Assembly: GCF_016858305.2 (NCBI RefSeq)
Contig: NZ_CP074436.1
Location: 3,616,001 to 3,680,000, forward strand
Reading direction: 5' to 3'
DNA: 64,000 nucleotides
Source: Polaribacter sp. Q13
Lineage (GTDB): Bacteria; Bacteroidota; Bacteroidia; Flavobacteriales; Flavobacteriaceae
The notes under the pieces: generated by a model
What the model was told of the DNA's origin: nothing
Database searches by the model: none
Seen by the model: the letters and a program-made list of their open reading frames with translations, nothing else
Part shown: positions 16,552 to 24,795 of the stretch, in pieces
Numbering within the stretch: the stretch's first letter is position 1
Layout: each line of letters begins with the position of its first letter
Made by a program: the position numbers and the translations under genes

Positions 16552-17133
16552 CTAACTAACTACTTTATTTATTATGTGACTAATTTTTGGTGCTTTGTAA
16601 GTGTTTATTTTTTGCATTAAATCTTCTACGGAAGTACCAATTATTAACATGTCTCTATTGGTTTGTTTTAAGAAACCTTCTGCTATCATTTTATCTAATT
16701 GCAATAAAACAGCATCAAAAAAACCGTTTACATTTAAGAGTCCTACAGGTTTTTGTTCAATATGTAGTTGTCCTAAAGTAAGTGCTTCAAACAACTCGTC
16801 TAAGGTGCCAAAACCTCCTGGTAATGCAATGTAAGCGTCTACTAATTTGCTCATTATTACTTTACGTTCGCTCATTGTATTACAAACTATCATTTCTTCA
16901 ACACCAGAGTGAGCAACTTCTTCTTTTTCTAATAATTTAGGAATTACACCAATAACTTCGCCGTTATGAGCTAGAATTGTATCGGCAATGGCGCCCATCA
17001 TTCCTATTTTACCGCCTCCATATACCAAACCAATTTTGTTGTTTACAAAATGATTTCCTAATGCTACGGCGGCTTCTTTATAAATTGGGTTAAAACCTAA
17101 GCTTGAGCCACAAAAAACAACAATTTTTTTCAA
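16552..17133 (-). CDS. LOG-family nucleotide phosphoribohydrolase (TIGR00730)
   Basis: 193 residues. The family signature PGGFGTLDELFE is present, as are CGSSLGFNP at the N-terminus and GLVYGGGKIGMMG. Members release a nucleobase from a nucleoside 5'-monophosphate (cytokinin-activating enzyme in plants, AMP or pyrimidine nucleosidase activity in bacteria). The start is TTG at 17133: the conserved VVFCGSS begins a few residues later and the next Met lies beyond it. First gene of a two-gene unit with folP. Confidence 0.9.
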   Translation of the reverse strand: MKKIVVFCGSSLGFNPIYKEAAVALGNHFVNNKIGLVYGGGKIGMMGAIADTILAHNGEVIGVIPKLLEKEEVAHSGVEEMIVCNTMSERKVIMSKLVDAYIALPGGFGTLDELFEALTLGQLHIEQKPVGLLNVNGFFDAVLLQLDKMIAEGFLKQTNRDMLIIGTSVEDLMQKINTYKAPKISHIINKVVS

Positions 17134-17188
17134 CTTTATACGTTTTAAAATTCTTTGGTAAAATTAATGAAATGCCTATAGGATTTAG

Positions 17189-17196
17189 TATTTTTG
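17189..17196 (+). promoter_or_regulatory. Candidate promoter (-7) of the DUF1599 gene
   Basis: TATTTTTG matches TAnnTTTG, 25 bases before the ATG at 17222. Confidence 0.5.
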
Positions 17197-17221
17197 AACA
17201 AATACTTTTTAACAAGAGAAA

Positions 17222-17755
17222 ATGCAAGATACATCTAAACAATACGATGCTGTAATTGAAGAATGCAGGAGTTTATTTATAAAAAAAATGAGTGATTATG
17301 GTTCTGCGTGGCGAATTTTACGGTTACCATCTTTAACAGATCAGATTTTTATTAAGGCGCAAAGAATTCGTCAATTACAAGAAAATGAGGTTAGAAAAGT
17401 GGATGAAGGGGAGAAATCTGAATTTATAGGAATCATCAATTATTCTATAATGGCGTTAATTCAGTTAGAAAATGGAGTAGTTGCTAACCCCGATTTAAAT
17501 ACGGAAGAAGCCACAGTTTTGTATGATAAACATGCCAAAATTACCAAAGAATTAATGATGAATAAAAATCATGATTATGGAGAGGCTTGGAGAGATATGC
17601 GTGTTTCTAGTTTAACAGATTTAATTTTACAGAAATTATTACGCGTTAAGCAAATTGAAGATAATAAAGGTAAAACATTGGTTTCTGAAGGAATTGATGC
17701 GAATTACCAAGACATGATTAATTACGCAGTTTTTGCATTGATTCATTTGGGGTAA
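17222..17755 (+). CDS. DUF1599 family protein, two tandem copies of the domain
   Basis: 177 residues made of two similar halves: MSDYGSAWRILRLPSLTDQI (about 24-43) and NHDYGEAWRDMRVSSLTDLI (about 117-136), each followed by an Arg-rich helix and an INY motif. DUF1599 is, as I recall, linked to nucleotide-modification proteins (all-alpha NTP-pyrophosphohydrolase-like), but its activity is not established. Soluble and probably cytoplasmic. Divergent from LOG/folP. Confidence 0.85.
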   Translation: MQDTSKQYDAVIEECRSLFIKKMSDYGSAWRILRLPSLTDQIFIKAQRIRQLQENEVRKVDEGEKSEFIGIINYSIMALIQLENGVVANPDLNTEEATVLYDKHAKITKELMMNKNHDYGEAWRDMRVSSLTDLILQKLLRVKQIEDNKGKTLVSEGIDANYQDMINYAVFALIHLG

Positions 17756-17780
17756 AAAAAGTTAAAAGTAACAAAGTTCT

Positions 17781-17843
17781 CTTCATTGCTAGTAACGAAG
17801 TAATCCCTTTATTGAAAAGTGAGTATTTGTATCGAGAAGTTTT
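17781..17843 (+). repeat. Degenerate family-B repeat fragment (B3)
   Basis: TTCATTGCTAGTAACGAAGT, then AATCCCTTTATTGAAAAGTG, aligns with the left half of the elements at 24595 and 21073. Its right end (TATCGAGAAGTTTT) is unrelated to B and may be part of another repeat. Confidence 0.45.
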
Positions 17844-17855
17844 AAATGTAAGTTT

Positions 17856-18494
17856 ATGAAAAAGTTAGTTTTCTTATTATCTATTTTACTTTTTATAAGT
17901 TGTTCTGAAAAAGAATCTCCAACTTATAAGGAAATGAAATCCGATGAAATGTTATCAAATTTCTTTACAGACAATGAATTAAAAGATTTGGTTAAAATTG
18001 TTGATTTTTTTGAAAGCGAAATTTGTTTAGATAATAGTTTAACTAAACCAGAAAATTATCAAGCTTTTACAAAAAAAAGTGTAAAGAATTTTTTGGATGA
18101 TTCTAGAAGTAAACTAAAAATTAATTATACCAATCAACAAAAATTATATAAAAATATAGACACTTCATTCTTTAAAGAAATTTGGGTAATTGTACCAAAA
18201 GAAAACCGGGTTTCTAAAGGTTTTAAATTTATAAAAGAAGAACATTATAATATAAATGTTTTGGGAAAATATTTTCAATTTTTAAAAGAAAATAGCAGTA
18301 AAGATGAGTATTTTAAAGAAACATATAAAAGCGCGTATATTTCTAATAGTATAAATTTTGCTGTAGCAGCTTCATCTCTCTATAAGATTACACCAAAAGA
18401 GTATGCAAGTATTACAAGAAGACTTTTTTTTGCTATTTATTATTTAACAATTAATGAAAATAAACAACATCAATTAAAAATAGAGAAATTATGA
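17856..18494 (+). CDS. Lipoprotein of unknown function
   Basis: 212 residues. Signal peptide with lipobox LLFISC, Cys16; the rest is mostly alpha-helical and Lys/Glu-rich, ending in a more hydrophobic stretch (RRLFFAIYYLTIN, near 190). No family recognised. Its stop codon overlaps the next ATG (ATGA, 18491-18494), which shows translational coupling to the DoxX-like membrane protein and suggests a shared envelope function. Confidence 0.7.
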   Translation: MKKLVFLLSILLFISCSEKESPTYKEMKSDEMLSNFFTDNELKDLVKIVDFFESEICLDNSLTKPENYQAFTKKSVKNFLDDSRSKLKINYTNQQKLYKNIDTSFFKEIWVIVPKENRVSKGFKFIKEEHYNINVLGKYFQFLKENSSKDEYFKETYKSAYISNSINFAVAASSLYKITPKEYASITRRLFFAIYYLTINENKQHQLKIEKL

Positions 18495-19459
18495 TTTCAA
18501 AAATAGTAGTTCAAATTTCAAGAATTTTAGTAGGAGCCTTATTTGTGTTTTCAGGCTTTGTAAAATTGGTAGATCCAATAGGTTCTCAATATAAGTTTCA
18601 AGAGTATTTTTCTGCGGATGTTTTAAATATGGAGTTTTTAATTCCGTATGCATTGCCATTTGCAATACTTTTAATAGTTGCAGAAATATTATTGGGTGTT
18701 ATGATTTTAATTGGTTACAAACCAAAAATCACTATTTTTAGTTTGTTCGCTTTAATGCTCGTTTTTCTGTTTTTAACTTGGTACTCTGCGTATTATAATA
18801 AAGTAACCGATTGTGGTTGTTTTGGAGATGCTGTAAAATTATCTACTTGGGGAACCTTCTATAAAAATATAGTTTTAATTGGATTGGTACTTATTTTAGT
18901 AGTAGGAGCAAAACACGTAAAGCCTATTTTTGCTGGGAAAATTCCAAAAGTAATTACATTTTTATCATTGGCCGGTTTCTTATTTATTGTGCAACATGTT
19001 TTAACGCATTTGCCTATTATAGATTTTAGACCATATGCAATTGGTAAAAGTATTCCGGAGGGAATGAAGTATAAAGAGGATGGAGAAATTCCGCCAGTAC
19101 ATGATTTTATGCTAGAAGATGAACAAGCAGATTTAGCTCCTGAGTTATTGAAGAAAGAAAAAGTAATGTTGGTGATTATTTATAACTTAGATAAAGTAGA
19201 TAAAGATGGGTTTCCGGCAATTAAAGAAGCAGCTACGAAGGCAAAAGAAAAAGGATATACTGTTTACGGAGTGTCTGCATCATTTACAGACGATTTAATT
19301 CTGACTAAAGAGAAATATAACTTACCGTTTGATTTTTTATTCTGTGATGAAACTACCTTAAAAACTGTAATTAGAGCAAATCCCGGAGTTGTTATTCTAG
19401 ATAAAGGAATTGTGGTACAAAAGAAAAATTGGATAGATGTAGATGAGTTAGAGTTGTAA
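18491..19459 (+). CDS. DoxX/MauE-like membrane protein with thioredoxin-like C-terminus (BT_3928-like)
   Basis: 322 residues. The N-terminal half has four transmembrane helices of the DoxX/MauE type (RILVGALFVFSGFVKLVDP), with a CGC pair in TDCGCFGD, near residue 100, as in MauE-like proteins. The C-terminal ~120 residues look like a redoxin fold (KVMLVIIYNL, then GYTVYGVSASF) but lack a CxxC active site. Proteins of this shape, often called BT_3928 family, follow DUF1599 genes in many Bacteroidota. Function is unknown; redox work in the inner membrane is suggested. Confidence 0.8.
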   Translation: MISKIVVQISRILVGALFVFSGFVKLVDPIGSQYKFQEYFSADVLNMEFLIPYALPFAILLIVAEILLGVMILIGYKPKITIFSLFALMLVFLFLTWYSAYYNKVTDCGCFGDAVKLSTWGTFYKNIVLIGLVLILVVGAKHVKPIFAGKIPKVITFLSLAGFLFIVQHVLTHLPIIDFRPYAIGKSIPEGMKYKEDGEIPPVHDFMLEDEQADLAPELLKKEKVMLVIIYNLDKVDKDGFPAIKEAATKAKEKGYTVYGVSASFTDDLILTKEKYNLPFDFLFCDETTLKTVIRANPGVVILDKGIVVQKKNWIDVDELEL

Positions 19460-19488
19460 TTTATTTACTTTTAATAAGTTTTTAAGGA

Positions 19489-20790
19489 CTAATCTTTATT
19501 GTGTTGATTATCAATTTCAGTAAGGGTTAGTCCTTTTTCGTTGTTAAAAAACATATTTTTTGGGCTTCCAATAATTTGAGCGCTATAAATACCGGAGTGT
19601 CCAGAAAATAAATAAGAGGTTGTACAAGCCAAGGCAATAAAAACTCCCGATTCTATTCCGAATAATTCAATTCCCATAATTGTACAAGCAATAGGTGTGT
19701 TTGTTGCGCCTGCAAAAACTGCAACAAATCCCATTCCTGCTAATAAGCCCATTGGTAAAGGTATAAACCATATTAAAACATTTCCTAGCGTAGCACCAAT
19801 ATAAAATAACGGAGTTACTTCACCTCCTTTAAATCCTGCTCCTAAAGTAAAGGATGTGAATAGTATTTTTAATAAAAAATCATAAGAATTCATATCTATA
19901 TGAAAAGCATCTACAATAGTTGGTACACCTAGTCCAATGTATTTTGTGGTTCCCATAAGGAATACAATTACAGCTAAAATGACACCACCAATTACTGGGC
20001 GAAGCGGAGGATATTTAACCTGCTTTTTAAATAAAACACCCCAAAAGTGCGTAGATTTAGAAAACAACATACCTGCCAACCCAAAAATTATACCTGCTAA
20101 TAAAGACCATAAGATACTTGCTGGAGTTAAAGCAGTAATGGTAGAAATGGTATAATGTGTGTGATGAGAAATTTGCCAAACAACACAAAAATAATTTGCA
20201 AAAACAGCTGCAAGAAAGCTAGGTAAAATGGCATCAAATTTTATTCTTCCAATCACCATTACTTCTAATGCAAAAATAGCACCTGCCAAAGGAGTTCCAA
20301 AGACAGAGGAGAAACCTGCACTTATACCCGCAATTAATACAATTTTCCTATCTAAATCAGAGAGTTTAAAAACTTTTGTAAACTGATCTGCAATGGCTCC
20401 ACCAACTTGTACAGCAGTTCCCTCTCTACCTGCAGAGCCACCAAATAAATGAGTAAGTACAGTACCTAAAAAAACCAAAGGAGCCATTTTAAAAGGAATT
20501 ACTTTTTTAGGAGAATGAAATTCTTCTAACAATAAGTTGTTTCCTTTTACAACACTTTCTCCATAATAATGATAAGATAAACCAATAATAAAACCCCCAA
20601 CAGGTAGTAGCCAAATAATCCATTGGTTTGCTTCTCTATAATTTGTTGCCCATTCTAAAGACCACAAAAAAACAGCAGAAGTACTACCCGTTAATGCGCC
20701 TATAAGTAAGCAGATAAATGTCCATTTTAGTAGAAAAAGAAAAGAAAATCCTTGCTGAAAAGAAAAAAATAGTTTTTTAATTTTATCCAT
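19489..20790 (-). CDS. CLC-type anion/proton antiporter with fluoride-clade (CLC-F) signatures
   Basis: 433 residues, about ten or more transmembrane segments. The usual GSGIP chloride motif is replaced by KGNNLLL (Asn84/85). The gating-glutamate motif is GREGT (Glu123) instead of GREGP, and the GxFxP motif is replaced by KGGEVTP (Glu324). A Tyr occurs in SGIYSAQ (Tyr402). GREGT, a second Glu in GGEVT, and Asn or Met in place of the central Ser are hallmarks of CLC-F fluoride/proton antiporters. No fluoride-riboswitch-like sequence was seen upstream. Naming it a generic chloride channel would be the safer fallback. Confidence 0.8.
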   Translation of the reverse strand: MDKIKKLFFSFQQGFSFLFLLKWTFICLLIGALTGSTSAVFLWSLEWATNYREANQWIIWLLPVGGFIIGLSYHYYGESVVKGNNLLLEEFHSPKKVIPFKMAPLVFLGTVLTHLFGGSAGREGTAVQVGGAIADQFTKVFKLSDLDRKIVLIAGISAGFSSVFGTPLAGAIFALEVMVIGRIKFDAILPSFLAAVFANYFCVVWQISHHTHYTISTITALTPASILWSLLAGIIFGLAGMLFSKSTHFWGVLFKKQVKYPPLRPVIGGVILAVIVFLMGTTKYIGLGVPTIVDAFHIDMNSYDFLLKILFTSFTLGAGFKGGEVTPLFYIGATLGNVLIWFIPLPMGLLAGMGFVAVFAGATNTPIACTIMGIELFGIESGVFIALACTTSYLFSGHSGIYSAQIIGSPKNMFFNNEKGLTLTEIDNQHNKD

Positions 20791-20877
20791 ATATTTTACT
20801 ACTTCTTAAGTGAAAGATAGTATGATATTTTGTGTTTCGTAAAACGGTTAAAGAAGTCTTTAAATTGTTTAATTCGG

Positions 20878-20885
20878 CAAAAATA
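20878..20885 (-). promoter_or_regulatory. Candidate promoter (-7) of the CLC gene
   Basis: The reverse strand reads TATTTTTG, a TAnnTTTG match, which would give an ~80-base leader. Confidence 0.35.
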
Positions 20886-21072
20886 AACAAATAATAGCTA
20901 ATAATTAATGAATTAGAGAATGTTAGTAAGACAAAATTTTAGTATACCTAAAACCGTTCGTTTAAAATGTAGTTAGTGTATCTAGATAGCTACAAGTGAT
21001 ATTACTTATGCTTTAATATTTTATCGAAATCGTAATTACTTTACATTTTAATCTGCAAATTCTTTTTTAATT

Positions 21073-21154
21073 GTCGTTTTTGCTAGGTACGAAGCAATCC
21101 CTTTCTTAAAATGAGATAGCTACAGTTTACTAAAAAGTAAATTTTGCAATGATA
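21073..21154 (+). repeat. Family-B repeat, copy B2
   Basis: It aligns over ~80 bases with the reverse complement of 24595-24672. Shared segments include ACGAAGCAATC, CCTTTCT/TCTTTCG, AATGAGAT, ACAGTTTAC, AAAAAGTAAA and GCAATGA. An internal GTTTAC...GTAAA hairpin is kept. Confidence 0.65.
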
Positions 21155-21259
21155 GTTTTAAAAAAGAGGTAAGCATAAAATCTGACCTGAAAGGAGCCCT
21201 GAAAATAGAATTAATGTTCAATTATAAATTTTATTGTAACTTGTTTCAAAATCAAAAGA

Positions 21260-21961
21260 ATGAACGAATTTGTCAATTATAAATCAGAAGAAAATTATGC
21301 TTTAATTACGATAAATAACGGAAAAGCAAATGCCATTTCTCATGGAGTAATAGCAGGGTTAAATGCGAGTTTAGACAAAGCAGCAACAGAAAATAAAGTA
21401 GTAATTCTTACAGGTAGAAACGGAATTTTCTCTGGAGGATTCGATTTAAAAGTGATGACAAAATCACCAGAAGCAGCTAAAGAGTTGGTTACAAAAGGGT
21501 CTCAATTATCATTGCGAATGTTGTCTTTTTCGCAGCCTATTATTATTGCGTGTTCTGGTCATGCCATTGCAAAAGGAGCCTTTTTATTGCTTTCTGCAGA
21601 TTATAGAATTGGGGTAGAAGGCGATTTTAAAATCGGATTAAATGAAGTGATGATTGGTATGACCATGCATAATGCTGGTATTGCAATTGCAAAAGCTAGA
21701 TTGTCTGAAGTGTATGTAAATAGAAGTGTAAATAATGCTGAAATTTATAATCCTAAAGATGCTGTAAAGGCTGGGTTTTTAGACATGATTGCACCTGAAA
21801 GTCATTTATTACCAACCGCAATTAAAGTAGCAGGTATGTTTGCTAAACTAAATAAGAAAGCACATGCAGAAACAAAGTTAAAAGTAAGGAAACAACATTT
21901 ACAAGATTTAGAAAATGCAATCGAATTGGATTTAAAGAGTGATATTTCTATTGATTCTTAA
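21260..21961 (+). CDS. Enoyl-CoA hydratase/isomerase (crotonase) family protein
   Basis: 233 residues. Crotonase-fold features: ALITINNGKANAIS, oxyanion-hole segment GIFSGGFDLK, second oxyanion segment SGHAIAKGAFLLLSADYRIG, and a conserved Glu in IGLNEVMIG. It would act on acyl-CoA thioesters in the cytoplasm. One of the two glutamates of classical hydratases is not obvious in its usual place, so hydratase activity is not assured. It stands alone, with repeats on both sides. Confidence 0.85.
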   Translation: MNEFVNYKSEENYALITINNGKANAISHGVIAGLNASLDKAATENKVVILTGRNGIFSGGFDLKVMTKSPEAAKELVTKGSQLSLRMLSFSQPIIIACSGHAIAKGAFLLLSADYRIGVEGDFKIGLNEVMIGMTMHNAGIAIAKARLSEVYVNRSVNNAEIYNPKDAVKAGFLDMIAPESHLLPTAIKVAGMFAKLNKKAHAETKLKVRKQHLQDLENAIELDLKSDISIDS

Positions 21962-21976
21962 AGTTAGTATGTAATT

Positions 21977-22045
21977 TCTCCCGCAGATTTTGCTAATTAG
22001 CACAGAAAAGAAAAATCTGCTTAAATCTACGCAATCTGCGGGAGA
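21977..22045 (+). repeat. Palindromic CGCAGATT-type interspersed repeat (family C)
   Basis: Perfect 13-bp inverted ends TCTCCCGCAGATT (21977-21989) and AATCTGCGGGAGA (22033-22045) enclose ATTAGCACAGA and AATCTGC. I recall similar CGCAGATTTCGCAGATTAGC-type repeats in many bacteria. Confidence 0.65.
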
Positions 22046-22138
22046 CTAATTTTTTCTTGCAAAGAAGCTTTGTTAAAACTCTTTTGAGTAGTAACTTTGG
22101 CACTTTGTTAAAAAAATCAATTTATAGAACTCACGGAG

Positions 22139-23368
22139 ATGGATATATTATTAAATGTTGTAAATAATAAAAAGATTAATGAGAAAATAACAATCTCGGG
22201 TTCTAAAAGTGAATCGAATAGGCTGTTAATTCTTCAAAATTTATTTCCAGAACTTTCTATAGAAAATTTATCAGATTCAGACGATTCTGTGCACATGCAA
22301 CATGCACTTTCTACAAAAGAAGAAGTTGTAAATATTGGTCATGCAGGTACCGCAATGCGTTTTTTAACTTCTTATTTTGCTGTTAAGGAAGGTAGAGAAG
22401 TGGTTCTTACGGGTTCTGAGAGAATGCAAAATAGACCTATTGAAATCTTGGTAAATGCTTTGCAAGATTTAGGAGCAACTATTTCTTACGAAGCTAAAGA
22501 AGGGTATCCTCCAATTAGAATTAAAGGATCTAAAATTACAAAAGAGAAAGTACAAATTAATGGTAACGTAAGTAGCCAGTATATTTCTTCGATGTTATTG
22601 ATTGCTTCTAAACTAGAAAACGGATTAGAAATTGAGTTAATCGGTAAAATCACCTCAGTTCCTTACATAAACATGACCTTGAGTTTGTTAAATCAATTAG
22701 GAATAGAAACAAGCTTTCGAGGAAACTTTATTAAAGTATTGCCTAAAAAAGCAATCAAAAAACAAACCGTTGTAGTAGAATCAGATTGGTCGTCTGCAAG
22801 TTACTTTTATTCTATTGCTGCTTTGGCAGAAATAGGATCAGAAATTTCTTTATCAGCCTATAAAAAAGAAAGCTTACAAGGAGATTCTTGTTTGGCAGAA
22901 ATCTATCAACATTTTGGTGTAGAAACTATTTTCGGCGAGAATTTTATCACCCTGAAAAAAATAACAGAAACTAAGAAAGCGACTTTAGAAATAGATTTAA
23001 AAAATGCTCCAGATATTGCACAAACTATTGCAGTAACTTGTTTTGCAGAAAATATTGCGTGTAATTTAACAGGTTTACACACGTTAAAAATAAAAGAAAC
23101 AGACAGGTTAGTCGCTTTACATGATGAGTTAACCAATTTAGGAGCTGCAATTTCTGTAACAGATACAAGTTTGCATTTAGAAGTTTCATCAGAAATAAAC
23201 TCAAATATTTCTATAAAAACCTATAACGATCATAGAATGGCTATGGCATTTGCACCTTTAGCTTTTAAAGTTCCTATCAATATATTAAATGCAGAAGTGG
23301 TTACAAAATCGTATCAAAAGTTTTGGGATGACATGCAACAAATTGGTATTAAAATAGATAAACTATAA
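22139..23368 (+). CDS. aroA: 3-phosphoshikimate 1-carboxyvinyltransferase (EPSP synthase)
   Basis: 409 residues, slightly short for the family (~430). It transfers enolpyruvyl from PEP to shikimate 3-phosphate in aromatic amino acid synthesis. Motifs: ISGSKSESNRLLILQ (substrate-binding Lys and Ser), GHAGTAMRFLTSYF, SSQYISSMLL, and DHRMAMAFAPLA with the catalytic Asp in LKIKETDR. A GGAG sequence, rare in this window, precedes the ATG. The following gene queA has its own strong promoter. Confidence 0.95.
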   Translation: MDILLNVVNNKKINEKITISGSKSESNRLLILQNLFPELSIENLSDSDDSVHMQHALSTKEEVVNIGHAGTAMRFLTSYFAVKEGREVVLTGSERMQNRPIEILVNALQDLGATISYEAKEGYPPIRIKGSKITKEKVQINGNVSSQYISSMLLIASKLENGLEIELIGKITSVPYINMTLSLLNQLGIETSFRGNFIKVLPKKAIKKQTVVVESDWSSASYFYSIAALAEIGSEISLSAYKKESLQGDSCLAEIYQHFGVETIFGENFITLKKITETKKATLEIDLKNAPDIAQTIAVTCFAENIACNLTGLHTLKIKETDRLVALHDELTNLGAAISVTDTSLHLEVSSEINSNISIKTYNDHRMAMAFAPLAFKVPINILNAEVVTKSYQKFWDDMQQIGIKIDKL

Positions 23369-23384
23369 ATAAACGGTCAAACAC

Positions 23385-23416
23385 TTGACAACGCCTATTC
23401 CGATATCGTATCTTTG
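23385..23416 (+). promoter_or_regulatory. queA promoter (-33/-7)
   Basis: TTG at 23385-23387 and TATCTTTG at 23409-23416, 21 bases apart, match the Bacteroidota TTG/TAnnTTTG pattern. The start ATG is at 23440. Confidence 0.65.
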
Positions 23417-23439
23417 CGCGGTTATAAGCAAATATATAT

Positions 23440-24489
23440 ATGAAATTATCGCACTTTGAATTTGAATTGCCAGAAGAATTGTTAGCAAAATATCCTGCTG
23501 AACATAGAGACGAGTCTCGTTTAATGGTTTTAAACAGAAAAGAACAAACTATAGAGCATAAGTTATTTAAAGATGTTATAGATTACTTTGATGAAGGTGA
23601 TGTTATGATGTTAAATAACACCAAGGTTTTTCCTGCAAGAATGTATGGTAACAAAGAAAAAACAGGTGCAAGAATAGAAGTTTTCTTATTAAGAGAACTA
23701 AATGCAGAAAATAGATTGTGGGATGTTTTAGTAGATCCAGCAAGAAAAATTAGAATCGGGAACAAATTATTTTTTGGTGATGATGATAGTTTAGTTGCTG
23801 AGGTAATAGACAATACAACATCTAGAGGAAGAACTTTACGTTTCTTATTTGATGGACCTTATGATGAGTTTAGAGCAAAATTATTAGAATTAGGTCAAAC
23901 TCCATTACCAAAAGCAATTGGTAGAGATGTAGAACCGTTAGATGATGAACGTTACCAAACCATTTATGCAAAGCATGAAGGAGCAGTAGCAGCGCCAACT
24001 GCAGGTTTACACTTTTCTAAACATTTAATTAAACGTTTAGAAATTAAAGGAGTTGAGTTTGCAGAAACTACGTTACATGTTGGTTTAGGTACCTTTAGCC
24101 CCGTAGAGGTAGAAGATTTGTCTAAGCATAAAATGGATTCTGAGCAAATTGATATTTCAGATGCAACTGCAGATAAAATTAACAAAGCTAAAAAAGAAAA
24201 AAGAAGAGTTTGTGCTGTAGGTACAACTGTAATGAGAGCTATAGAATCTTCTGTTTCTTCTAAAGGTGAGTTAAAAGGGTTTACAGGTTGGACAAATAAA
24301 TTTATTTTCCCTCCTCATGAGTTTAGTATTGCAACTGCAATGATTACTAATTTTCATACACCAAAATCTACCTTATTAATGCAAGCAGCCGCTTTTGGAG
24401 GCTATGATTTTGTAATGGAAGCATATAAAGTAGCAATTAAAGAAAAATATAGATTCTCTACATACGGAGACGCTATGTTAATTATATAA
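23440..24489 (+). CDS. queA: S-adenosylmethionine:tRNA ribosyltransferase-isomerase
   Basis: 349 residues, usual length. It adds the ribosyl part of SAM to preQ1 in the tRNA wobble position, making epoxyqueuosine. Conserved segments: [54 protein letters not shown] and [15 protein letters not shown] ([12 protein letters not shown]). Cytoplasmic. It has its own promoter and terminator, so it is probably transcribed alone. Confidence 0.97.
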   Translation: MKLSHFEFELPEELLAKYPAEHRDESRLMVLNRKEQTIEHKLFKDVIDYFDEGDVMMLNNTKVFPARMYGNKEKTGARIEVFLLRELNAENRLWDVLVDPARKIRIGNKLFFGDDDSLVAEVIDNTTSRGRTLRFLFDGPYDEFRAKLLELGQTPLPKAIGRDVEPLDDERYQTIYAKHEGAVAAPTAGLHFSKHLIKRLEIKGVEFAETTLHVGLGTFSPVEVEDLSKHKMDSEQIDISDATADKINKAKKEKRRVCAVGTTVMRAIESSVSSKGELKGFTGWTNKFIFPPHEFSIATAMITNFHTPKSTLLMQAAAFGGYDFVMEAYKVAIKEKYRFSTYGDAMLII

Positions 24490-24511
24490 TTCAATTATAA
24501 ATTGAAAAACT

Positions 24512-24547
24512 AAAACTGACAGTTATTACAATTGTCAGTTTTTTTTT
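24512..24547 (+). terminator. queA terminator
   Basis: AAAACTGACA (24512-24521) pairs with TGTCAGTTTT, and a nine-T run follows, which abuts repeat A3. Confidence 0.9.
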
Positions 24548-24720
24548 GGCGTTCCCTAAAAAGGTCGCGCTTTACACTATATCTTTTTATAACTGTCATT
24601 GCGAAGTTTACTTTTTTGTAAACTGTGGCAATCTCATTATCCGAAAGAGATTGCTTCGTGCCTCGCAATGACGCATATTTAAAAAGGTTATAAAAAGGAT
24701 GCCACTTCAATCGCTAACGC
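24548..24720 (-). repeat. Family-A hairpin repeat, copy A3, interrupted by family B
   Basis: On the reverse strand it begins GCGTTAGCGATTGAAGTGGC, continues ATCCTTTTTATAACC, and resumes after the insertion with GTTATAAAAAGATATAGTG, ending AAAGCGCGACC and GGAACGCC. The ends match A4 best. Outer GCGTTA/AACGC pair. Confidence 0.7.
24595..24672 (-). repeat. Family-B repeat (GTCATTGCGAGG type), copy B1, nested in A3
   Basis: On the reverse strand: GTCATTGCGAGGCACGAAGC, then AATCTC, and at the end TTCGCAATGAC. Termini GTCATTGCGA/TCGCAATGAC are inverted repeats, and GTTTAC/GTAAAC pair inside. I recall GTCATTGCGAGG-type repeats in many environmental bacteria. Confidence 0.7.
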
Positions 24721-24761
24721 AGCCTATTAGTTAACAATAGTAATTACTTCAAATTATGTTG

Positions 24762-24769
24762 TATTTTTG
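24762..24769 (+). promoter_or_regulatory. Candidate rlmN promoter (-7)
   Basis: TATTTTTG matches TAnnTTTG, 26 bases before the TTG start codon at 24796. Confidence 0.5.
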
Positions 24770-24795
24770 CAACGTTACTTTAAAAACTAGAAAAC

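Larger units (their letters stand above)
20791..21259. other. 469-base divergent intergenic space
   Basis: It holds the candidate CLC promoter (20878-20885, reverse), a family-B repeat (21073-21154), and otherwise AT-rich sequence without an ORF. A fluoride riboswitch was searched for by its conserved core on the reverse strand and not seen. Confidence 0.6.
24490..24795. other. 306-base space: queA terminator, nested repeats, rlmN promoter
   Basis: In order: terminator 24512-24547, family-A repeat A3 24548-24720 with family-B repeat B1 inside (24595-24672), then the rlmN -7 element 24762-24769. Little unique sequence remains. Confidence 0.7.

Noticed and set aside
20791-21259. Fluoride riboswitch upstream of the CLC gene
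   Set aside because: The conserved core (GG-GATGG type) was looked for on the reverse strand and not found.
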